Part shown: in pieces, positions 27,201-39,200 of the stretch
Layout of the letters: each line of letters opens with the position of its first letter
Position numbering within the stretch: position 1 is the stretch's first letter
From: Luidia sarsii
Taxonomy: Eukaryota > Echinodermata > Asteroidea > Paxillosida > Luidiidae
NCBI GenBank assembly: GCA_949987565.1
Contig: OX465113.1
Location: 8,612,270-8,676,269 of the forward strand
Direction of reading: 5' to 3'
DNA: 64,000 nt
Notes under the pieces: model-generated
Database searches by the model: none
What the model saw: the letters and a program-made list of their open reading frames with translations, nothing else
What the model was told of the DNA's origin: nothing
Program-made: the position numbers and the translations under genes

Positions 27201-30200
27201 AACCAAATCAGGAAATGCAGGTTGTGGTGTGTCACTGAGTTTGAATGTTTGGCCTATTCAGTATGTAAAAAGTTTGTCTTAAACCTGTGCTCAAAAGCTT
27301 GTTCTGTAGCATTCTCTCACTTAAAACAGGTGAGAGAAAGGAAGCCAAAGTTCCCAAATTCAACTCCAGATGTCCTGTTTATAGATGTGTCTGGTTTGCA
27401 TTGTGGCTGGGTAGCCTGCTGCCCCACATCCTTGTGGTGGAGCTGTTGATTGTAGGTTCAAATCCAGGCATGACGATGTGAGGTTTGCTGACCACACTGA
27501 ACCAACTATCTAGAGCTTGTTTTCTTGAACAATTAAGAAAAATGACACTTATATAAAACTGTTGTTGTCTGATTAAACTTGTTAGCTTTTATTTCGTTCC
27601 TTTTTATGGCATTTTAATGAAAAATTGCCTAGGTGCAGAAATAAAACAAAGCTCTGTGGCGGTAACATTATAGACTTGGTTAATGCACATGTGTGCTGTG
27701 CATGTTCAAAACTTGCTGGGCACTCACTTTGGGCATAGGTCTAGTAAAAAAAAGTTCAGGTCTACTAAGATTCTTCAGTGACTGGACCTGTTATCCAGTG
27801 TAGTTTTTCCCCCCAGGAAATATGACCCCTGGTGAGGGTAGTAGAGATGGCTTTGTGTGTTCTATTAAGCTGTTGTGCCCTTTCATGGCTGCAAGAAATG
27901 TGATAATGATATTCTACACTTGTATTGCACTTAACCACTTCGCGCCGGGGGGTTTTTCAGCGCCGATGACTGCCATACGGGGGTTTTTAAAATCTTGCTA
28001 AAACAATCTGAACAATATATTTCTGTAAAATCAACCCATAAGGGTATACTATGGGTACAAGAGAGTAAAACCTGGCACAATTCGGACGTCGTTGTGGCTT
28101 TTGTCAAGAGATTATCCGTTCGAAAAAGGGCCCTTTGTGCATCGTCAATGGACCGTAACGGACGTGTGTGTGTGCGTGCGTGTACGCTGCTGACAATCCC
28201 TGACCGCAGACTCCAGCCTGCACTCCAGGCAGTCAAATCTTCAAGTTGGTCGGCCACAAACGAGCGTACAGATTACGGTAAAGAATGTGGGGGGAATTCC
28301 AATGCCAGACCGACGACCGTTGGGCTGTGTGGCATGTGTAGTACTGCCGTCTGTATGGTAGTACTAATGCCGTAGGGCGGTACAGTGAGCCTCACAGCAG
28401 TGATCACACGGAAAGAAGTATGACACGACTTCACTGGTTGATACTGCACACAAGACTGCCTCAGCATGAGCAGCGGTTGGATTGCCCCTCATAGTGGACA
28501 TGCTTGACTAGTTTATTAACAATAGAACACTGTCAGGGCTCGGTCACTACACATGCAAAGACAATGTCCCCCACGTGCTTTCAGCTGCAGCGCGGTATCC
28601 CTCGATCCTCCACAGTAAAAGTCCCACGATTGCACAATTACTGCTGCTAATCTTGCAATTCATGTGGCAACTTGCGTCAAAAAGGGTCTTTGTACTGATT
28701 CGTATTGCTTTGTTCTAAGCTGAAAAGAGTCTTTGTTTAGAATGTGGACAATAGTGGTGCCCGGATTCGGAGTGCCCCGTTGCAAAGGCAATCCAATTGA
28801 CCTCCGGATTCGGAGGTCCCGGCGCGAAGTGGTTAATGCTGTATGTCCAATACATCTCACAGCACTTTACATTTAACAGAGCCTTAAAGAAACATTCAAT
28901 TACCAAGTAATAAAGAGTTAGGCAATGTAGTAAGCCTGTCAATAACGTCATGGTGTGGCTGGGTGTCTTTGGAGCTGCACAGCCATCCATGAGGCAGTCT
29001 TGTGAACATGTATTTCTTGTGTTTGTGTCCCTTCGTGTCCATGACTCACCCGCCGGCCACTCAATCAGGAAACCATTAAGAAACCGAAAAACACTGAAAT
29101 ATTGCTCAGTTAGTTTAACACTCTTTTTCCTCTTGGTGATAGTGCAGACAAGATCAACCCAGACTGGGTGGCTCTGGAGTCTTCCAGGGGATATGAGAGC
29201 TACGAACACAAGCTGTTCATGAGGTACTCAGGTAAGCATTGTATTGCATCTGTGTGATTGTGCCAGGCTGGATGGTTGGTGTGTGGGTTCCCTTATTTCA
29301 GACCTTGAATTGCACCCTTTGAACACCAATGAAATAAAATTATTAAGGGCATAAAGGCTAGTTGGCAGAGTACCAAGGCTAAGGTAAATGGAGGGGGAGC
29401 ATATACATGTTCCGGTATGCAAATCTTGTACCAAGCCTTTCTTTTGTGACATTGACACTTGTAACAAAATGCAACCGATTTGCATTGTATTTGATAACTC
29501 GGAACTTAAGAGAGCCTGATGTTTCGATCCCAGTAGAACATTTCTCAAAGGCAGAATGTTGCTTCACAACCAAAATGTCATTAAAGGTACCGGTAGTTCT
29601 GGATGGCTCTTTGGATGAGTTGTTGCATAAATCACCTGATTCTTTTGTTTCCATCTGTGTGTGGTCTGCAGTGTTAGTTGTTGATATTTTACTGTACATT
29701 CCGGCCGTGTTCGCATTCTGCGTCTGGGCCCTGCCTCAGCATACCGAAGCCAACCAGCTGAAGACAGCTGCAGCATTCCTCCTGTACCCCGGACTAATAC
29801 TCATCGACTACGGCCATTTCCAGTATCCTTTCAGCAAGCTGTGGTTTAAAAGTGTTCAAGTGAGAGAAACAAAACTAAACTAGAGATTTATGTCTGTTGG
29901 CTAACAGAACATAATGCTTTTCCGCATCTGGTTTTCTTAAAAAAAAAAAAAAAAATTGATGAAAAAAAAATTGACATCAACGGGATTCGAACTCGGAACC
30001 TCCATTCCTAACCCAAAACGCCCGTGCATATTTTGTGCACAAAGTGTATGGGACCTCATTATATTTTTCAAAAAATCATAATAATTCTGAACAATGATCG
30101 ATTGCTTCCAAACTCAGGATTATTAATGTCTAGCACAATAGCTACCTGCACACCAAATTTCGAGACGATTGACCTTTGGCAAATATGCGTTTTAAAAACA

Positions 30201-33200
30201 CGCATTTTGATGACGTCACGATTGCGTTATGGCATTTTGGCCCCAGAGGGTGTTTCTAGACTACATCCCTAATAGATATAAACGAAAAAATGAAAAAAAT
30301 CTTGCTCCGTTGGCCAAATATGCTCAATTTAATGTTAAAATCTTAAAAGTTTATGACCTCATTAATATTCATGAGATGACGTCACGATCAAATGAGGGCA
30401 ATTTTTGTATACACAGGGCAGGAACTCCGGGTTAAAAAGGGCACGGCAATTTTTGCCTTGAAATTTCGGCAAATTAAAGGCATCACGGCAATTTCTACAT
30501 TTTTTGAAGGGCATCAAGGCAATCGCAAAAAAAATCCGGGGCATCAAGGCAATTTAACTACTTTTTATTAGTACCGATGCAAACACGACGTAAGCACCTT
30601 AAACAAACTTTGAAAATAGGCGCTGAAGGCACCGAATCCTTGTTTTAGGTCTCCAACTAATATATCATCGTTTCTGTGGGACCACAATGCCTAAAAAAAA
30701 TATTTTCCAACATAAAAATGACGTCTAAAATAAGTTTCAGTCAGCCACCAACACGCATTCTCACGGAACATGAACTGTACCATTCAGGTGTGGCCGGGGT
30801 GCTACTGCTATAGTAAGCGGGACGACAAAAATATCTGACAATAGATCCTCACAAAACAATCGAAATAAAAAGGATTCTAAATAGCCTACATGTTTGTAAA
30901 GATGGATTTTTAAGCAGCTAGGTCCAACCTAAACGAGCATATTATCGGAGCTTATTATTGTATAAAGTCGCACCCCTCTCATTCCTAATAGAATAGTCCA
31001 TGCTGTCAACGTATCGTGATGTGGGTTCGGTGTTCCAAAACCTTCTCATCAGTTCTCGTCCAAAAAATTGAGAATGACTACGTTCGTAGGCCTACCTGAA
31101 AAAAGGAATAAAGTTTGCGACATTTTTGTGCTGCATCGTGAGGTAGTAGCTCGTTTTGCTGTTTAGCTTTCTCCTTTCGGGGCATGGTTACGACTTTGAA
31201 AAGGCACCCGCGAACACGCAAACCTTTGACAGCTCTATGATTCTACTTTCGCACGCAACCCGACCACGTGCTGCATACTGCGCAATCTATCTATCGTGCA
31301 ACGCAAATCGCTCCCAACTACCGTTGGTACCCGTTGTTTGGTACAGCCAGCTATGTCCAAGATTCACTGGTACCCGCAGACTAAAAGTTCGTTGATATGA
31401 AACTGTCCCGATCGAACGCACTGCACATGTATACGTACATGTACATGTACGTACATGTACATGTACATTGATCGTGTACAGTATGTGTACGTGTACATGT
31501 ACATGTACACCCATACACAGTCCGTACAGTTGTGCACAGAATGCGCAATGTTTAGCGGACAGTGCGCACGGTACAGTGAAGCTTCCGTGTGTGCTGCACA
31601 CACTGCACAGCAGTCGGAATATATTTCATGCACGCTGTGCTAACGGCCGTGCGGCGGCCGGCAGTCCGATCTGCCCAACTATCCATCGGCAAAAAGGGCA
31701 CGACGGCAATGTGCTAAAAGGGCACGGCAATTTGTTGCCGTGAAAATCCTCCAAATTTAAGGGCACCGCGGCAATTGGTGAGGGCACGACGGCAATTGCC
31801 GTCGTTGCCGTCGTGAATTTCCTGCCCTGGATACACCTTTTCCCAACTTAGATATACTGCAAAATTGAAACCAAACGAAATTACATTTTTTCTTAAAATG
31901 GAGTTTGAAATTTGCCACTTTAAAGCACTGTCACGTGACACGTGGTGACGTCATGACGTTTTCAAGACTACGACGCAAAATTTAAGCAAGGTTTTTATGC
32001 ATATACCAAGTTTGAAAAAAATCAAAATTTGTTCAATGGCAAAAATGCCTTCCGAAAAAAACCCTGTGCTTTGTCTATGGGATTTTTCCGACAAGAAAAA
32101 GAAGAAGAAGAAGAAGAAGAAGAAGAAAAAAAAAAATCAGAACAAGAACAATAGCTTTTCCGCTACGCGGCGGAAAAGCTAACAACTACATGAAAAATTT
32201 GAGCCTTCTTTGACCGAGTACAGAAAACATTACCAAGAAACTCAAACTTGACGTGTGTGGATTTTCAGTTCGATTAGCTCATAGAAATGTATAAAGAGAG
32301 CCTTGCATTTCAAGCTGGAACTTTCTGCTTTTATTGACTTTGGGAAAGGTCCTTCTTGGATCAAGATGACAGGCCCTAAACAAATGTTATGGGTTTTATT
32401 TTTCAGGACATTCTCACCAGTAAGTAATTGGCCTCACAATTAATTTTAACCTTTTTAAGAATTCAAATTTGCATTGAAAACAATGTAGAATACCCAAATA
32501 AGAAATTATTCTCCTGACAGATGTGTTAAGATATAACAATGCTAGTCTTGGCTTTGCATTGTGGGCTGTGGTTGCCCTAGCAACCAGCCATGACCTCCTG
32601 GGGTCAATAGCCTTTGTTTTGGCATTGAACTACAAGCAGATGGAGCTGTATCATGCTGTGCCTTTCTTCTGTTGCTTACTGGCTAGGTGCATCTGGTAAG
32701 GTCATGAGACATGGTCGGTGTGGCATTCTACACTATGTTTGAATGCATGGGTTAATGGGGTAGCTGGATTGGTAGAGCCATTACGGTTTGTTTGTGGCTG
32801 TGTTATAAGTCATTGGCTATGGCTGGATGTAGCAAACAAGTCTGAAGCTACTAGTTGGTGACTTCCATAGACTCGTGTGATTTGAAGTCATCGCCATAAG
32901 GTTGTGCCGGTTTTCGGTTATACCGAAAAACCGCGGTTAAAAAAAAAAAACGAACCAAATCCTTTCCGAAAAACCGTCTGAGATCGAACTGAAAAAAAAA
33001 CCTGCGTTTTTTTCTTTTAGCACGTCCGTGCTCATATACTTTTGTGTTGCTGTCATGCTTTTCAAAAATTAAATTGGTCATAAAATATTCACTTGCCGCA
33101 TCACAGAGACGTATGCGTTTATATTTCCATGAGGAGCAAACGAACGATCACCAATGTCATCAAGCCTTTCAAGGCAACAAAATAATTGACGATAAAGATC

Positions 33201-36200
33201 GTCCTGTGCGACCCCGCAAGCATGGTACATGATCGGCCTCGTTACGTTGTGTCAGTGTGTCTTGCATGAGATCGACGTTCTTTTTTAGCTAGAGTTAGAA
33301 CTTCAATGTCTGCACCTGACCCCAGCATTGCAATAAAATGTTACATGGAGGAACAAAAACCAGACTCAACATGCCGAGGGTTTCGCGCCCGATCCTGTTT
33401 GGATCGAAAAGTTTGTTCGAAAATATTGCGGAAAACACTGCGGTTGTGAAGCTAGCAGTGTGCACAGCCGGACGGACTGTACCTGTACATGTATACATTA
33501 ATACGTATGTACACATACAGTGTAAAAAAAAACGTCCGGGGCTGTGTGCCTGCATACAACGTGCACGTGCTGGGATGAATGTGCGCGCAGCTTGCTACTG
33601 CTAGCCAACTTAACCTTACTTAAAGTTATGCATAATTCATTTTGAGAAGGAAAGGAGAAAAAGGGTTACCTCGTCCTTTTTATGACATTTATGTGCAGTG
33701 GAGTTAAATATGTTGGCGGGACTTTTTAAATTCTTGTCTTTAACTCGCTTTTCGAAGTTTTATTTTTTCCTAAACGTTTACTATGCATTTTTGTAACTAC
33801 ATGTACGTGTTTTATGGGATAACCAGCAACCGTAGCTATGATGCACACCGCTATCAACTACTCAGTGGGTGAAGTTTTAAGACAACCACGGTAGACCATG
33901 GTTTTCCCCCCCTTTTTTTCTATCGTGGTGGGCGTTGCCAAGGAAAAATTACGTCACGGTATACCGAAACCGCATTGTTTTTTCCCACGGTATACCGAGT
34001 ATCTAAATTTTAAAACCGGCACAACCTTACGTCGCCATGTTTCGCTTGTTGACTTGCTGCCTTGCACGGTAGAATAGGAACTTTGTCTCAATGCATAACA
34101 GCATTTAATTTCTAACCGACTCCTTCATAGGGACACGAGGCTATCCTTGCTGCATCGGTTCTTGAAGCTGGTTCAGATAGGGCTGGTGGTGCTGGCTACA
34201 TTTGGCCTTTGCTGGCTGCCATTTCTGACAGATCTGGACGTTTTACTCCAGGTGCTTCATCGACTCTTCCCCTTCAACAGGGGGCTATTTGAGGTGAAGA
34301 GACAATGTCCCACTTTTTCTACACTTGAATTGCACACTGCCTACTGACTTATAATCTTCACATTTGCAAAACGTAGCAAACTCAATATTTCTCCTGCTGT
34401 ACAGCTTACTGTATTTTTTTGTCAGTTAATGAAAGAGCAATTCAATGAGGTTTTGCCCATGCTCAACATGATCAACACTGAATGCTCAGTGCTTTGCCTG
34501 GTGGCTGATAACAAATATTTCAGGCAGCTCGGACGGGATTCGAACCCGCGACTCCGGAATTCTAGTACGGACATCTGGACCACTGAGCTGGTCGAGGTCG
34601 TGTGGTGGATTCTAATAATATATACATGTAGCGGCGGGTACCGCATTGCATCATAGATATGTCATGATGTTTGCGTCGAGGAGAATGTAATTCAATGAGG
34701 TTTTGCCCTTGCTCGATGTGATAAACACCGAGTGCTCAGTGCTTTGCCCGGTGCCTGATTTGAATCCATCACACGACCTCGACCAGCTCAGTGGTCCAGT
34801 GGTTAAGACGTCCGTACTAGAATTCGGGAGTCGCGGGTTCGAATCCCGCCCGACCTGCCTGAAATATTTTTTTCAGGCAAAGCACTGAGCATTCCGTGTT
34901 TATCAGCTCGAGCAAGGGCAAAACCTCATTGAATTACATTATCCTTGACGCAAACATCATGAAATATCTATGATGAAAGAGCAATGAACATTTGACTGAT
35001 CTGTAGTCAATTTCACCAAACTCATCATAACTTACATGTACGATCAGTCGCAAGACAGTGAGCGATGCACAGAAACCATACTGTGTATCACAACGTACTA
35101 TGGGTTATCCATCGTAAGTTGAGTTAAGATGCATCGTAAGGCTTTATGAAATACGCCTCAGGACCTTTGATTTTATTTATATGAACTCTACCACTAACAT
35201 TAGGGAGGGGTCATTCAGTTCTATTAACTGAATTTACTGAAAGATTTTTACATTTGCCACCTGACAAAGTTAACCGTGCATATGAAACTGTGAGATGGCC
35301 CACCTTGTAGCTTTGATTATCCAACTCATGTATTAGTCTTCCAGACTTTCCACTGCAGCGGTCAAATTCATGCCAAAAAAGAGTACACACAAAAGAACAA
35401 CCTTATTGAATGTGCAAAGAGAATTGCCTTGGATATTTCCTGTTTCCACATGTACATTGCACTTTTTGGGACTCTCCATTTGTGATCCATGGAACATCAA
35501 GATAGCAAGCTCTTTAATCAAACAGTTTCCAGTCAGTTTTTCCCTTATTTGTTTAAAATAATAATATCAGAGAGAGAAAGTAATTCAAAACAATCAGAGA
35601 TCAGTAAACAACATCATTTTGAGGTGATTTTTAAGAGATTCCGTGGAAGCTGCTTGTCATACTCTGACAAATTCCAAATAGTGAGCCCTGCATGTGTGAA
35701 GACCTGTTATGTAAATTTGTCATCAAGTGATTGTCACCTTACAAGACTCTAAATGCCAGGGCCATTACCTTGCTCCCCTGCACAGGACAAAGTGGCCAAT
35801 GTCTGGTGCAGCATCAATGTGGTGGTCAAGATCAGGAGTATTCTGTCGCAGGAGTCTCTGGTCAAGCTCTGTCTGCTGACCACAGGCCTTGGTCTCCTAC
35901 CGCTGTCCATCGATTTGCTCAGGGCCGGCGTTAGATCAGCAGGCAGTGTGCTTAAGTTCCATTACGCCTTGGTAAGTTGGGTTTTGTTTTCTTTGAATTG
36001 TCCATGAGTGAAAATGAGGGTGTGATCCCTGGAGATATACAGAGCTGTAAATGATTACCGGTAAATGGTTCTGAGTGGTGCCACCACCTCAGCAGAAACT
36101 AGTTGACTATTTGGGAAGGCCACCATCTAAGGGTTGAATAGCTCAGATGGTACATGTAAGATTACTGACATGCATAACCAGAGGTCTCGGGGTAAAGTTC

Positions 36201-39200
36201 TGGTTCAAAGTTTTCTTTGCCATTTTTCAAAATTGTTTATAGGTTCCCAGTCAGTGTTTCCTTTATTTGTTTAATTTAATAATAAAATAATTTTAAAAAA
36301 AGCAGCCACTTTGTGTGGTCCCGGGGCTGCTGTAGCCAGGTCGCTTGCATCTGAATGAAAGCAGGGGTGTGATCCCTGGAGATATATGGCAGTTAATCAA
36401 CTTAATGGTTAAATTGCTCCTGACTGGCACCAGACAGCCAGGTAAAGACTAGTTGACTATTTGGGAAGACCATCATCTAATTATAAGGACTGGATAGCTC
36501 AGAAGGTAGAGCCCATGTACAGGGACCTATTCTAGGTCCTTTGAAATTGTCTTTGGGATTGTAATAAACATTACAAAGTGGTCTAAACTACATGTATACC
36601 TTTTCATTGAAGTCCTTTTGCAATATCCAGTTGACATTATTTCAGCATGTTTCTCAATTATTCAATATTCATTATCATCATTTAACCTCTGAGATGACAG
36701 CAAACTATATGCAAATTATATGTAAATGTTATGCAAATATCCCTGCTAGTCTCTTTTTTGCTCTTCCATTGTCTGCACAGGTGAATAGCTCATTAGTGTT
36801 CTTCCTATTTTCCTACCAAGTACATGAGAAGAGTATACTCCTTGCTGCCTTGTAAGTTTGCTGAGAAAATGAGATTTTATGAACTATATAACATAAACTT
36901 ACTCTATCCCAGTAAACTTCCTATCAAAAACAGTATCTTCCTCTTTCTCTTGGCTTTAGCCAGAATCAATGTTGCCACTAGTTAATTTTGTATATTACCC
37001 AAGTTCACTTGCTATGAATGTATTACTTGAAAGAGATCCAGACTCCTTTGTTTTCATCGTTTCATATGATGCTCTGTTTTCAAATCTTCACCAAAAGCTC
37101 AGTCCTGGTCATCCCTTTTACATTGTAGTACAATGATCAGTTGGGCTATGGAAAAAAAGGAAAGAAAAGTGAGACGGAAATTCTTTTGAAAAATGTATGA
37201 AAATAGCAAAGTAAATTTCAGTGGAGCGGGATTTGAACCGGAGACCTTTGGCTGAGTGTAGCAGCGCTCTAGTCTTAGAGCAGTCAAAGCACTGCCAGAG
37301 GTCTCGGGTTTAAGTCCCGGTCAAGTCAAAATTTCTTTGCCATCTTTCCAATATGTTTATAAAATTTTACTAGCCTCCCCCTTATGGCACTACGGATGTC
37401 TCACCGAACTGAAAACAGTTTACCTCCTAGAATCTGATTGATTCCAAGGTATTGATGGCTTGAAGAATTGGATGAAATGTTTTTCTCCCATTCCAGGCCT
37501 GTCTGTTGCCTACTACCTCAACATCCACTGTTGTCTTCCTGGTTTCTACTCATATCCACATTCAGGTGAGATTGCCTCATCAACGTGGGTGGATCATCCA
37601 CCCATATTTCTATCGAAATATGCAAACACTTCCTGAAAGTAAAAGATAATAAGTAATTAAAATCTAATTGAAATTGAAAGATAATAAGTATTGAAATACT
37701 GCCTTTGAGAAAGGTCCTGCTAGGATCGAAACGTCAGGCCCACTAAATTTTAAGTATTGAAATACAGTATAATTTCAAATGGCCAGCAATTTATTTCTTG
37801 CCAAATCAGAAATCAGTATCTCAAGGTCAATCTTTGGGAAAGGTCATGCTTGACCAAAATGCCCTTTTTCAGATTTTTATATTCCAGTCATTTTAGTCAG
37901 CAAACAATTTGAGTATTTTTTTAAATAAATGTTTGATTGGATATTCAGTCGGGACTAACGAGACGAAAGTAGACTTATGAACAGTCTGATATGAAGAGAT
38001 TTGACAAGGGTCAAAATATCTACACCATGGACTGAGTCTAGTGATTTCAGCATTGGTCTAGAATTAAGAATTCTAGTTCAGTGTCCGACTACACTGGACC
38101 ATTGCACTTTTTTCTTGCACAGTTAAGAAAATTGCACTAAAATATTAAGCTCTCAAAATTTAGTGGGCCTGACGTTTCAATCCTAGCAGGACTTTTCTCA
38201 AAGATGGAAATGCTGATGATACAGGCTACTTTGCATGCGACAGTGCGGTTATGACGTCTAATAGACAATGCAGGGCTGGTGCAAAGGTCTCGACCTCAAG
38301 GTCGATCGGTGGTACATTTGTCTCCAAATCAATATTCACAGATTTCCATCTAGATTACAATTTGTAGATGGTCATGATAGAATCCTCATGTTTAAATCTT
38401 ACGGTCTGGGATGCTGTGCACTGTACTTCTCAAGAAATCTTCTCTCAAACATTGAGTTTATTACTCGCGAGTAATAACCTATTTCTTACACTACAGAACG
38501 GTGCGGAAACCATGACAGTTGTTTGCCTTTTTCTACTTTCTCAGATTACCATTTGAGCTAAAACCTTTGCAGTATTGCTTTTACCAATATTGTATAAGGC
38601 CTTTAACTTTGATTTCTGTTTACCTTTAATGCACAGTATGCATGCATAGTGCATACATGTACAGTATGTACAGAACTTTGAGCATGAAACTCACTCAGAG
38701 GACAGGTTGAGTAAAACAAGTTCAGATCATGTAAGATTCTTCATTGACTAGACTTGTTAGTTAGTTATGGTATATCAAACTTTTTTTCACAAAGGTCAAT
38801 CACTGCAAGAGATAAAGAATGTCAACCTGATTACTCCTTTGTCTTGCTCTATCCTTGTGCTTACAGCATGCTGCCATTGCTTACTAGAGACCAACTCTTT
38901 CTGCCATGCCTTGCCCTGTGCATCATGTACCTTGTAGTGGCCAGCCAGTCCTTCCGACAAAAGGACGTCAGAGTTAGGACACTGGTAAGACTTTGTACCA
39001 TTTCATTTCATGTCCCTTCATCAAATCAAGAACGTGATGTTTTGTCCTAGTGTAAGCCCTAATTCCAGTCCCCAATGTTCACCCCAGCCATGCCCCTGTG
39101 TACCAAGTCCGGTAGTGACCAACCCCATAGGCATTTCAAGGTCTCCTATTCTCACTGTTCTAAGAAAGAGTGTCCAAGACAAAAACATGCCCCTATTAGG

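Noticed and set aside
34780..34860. Possible tRNA gene with perfect A and B boxes
   Set aside because: No 7-bp acceptor stem pairs with the CCCGACC end, and the unit continues into a repeated tail found elsewhere, so it is a SINE.
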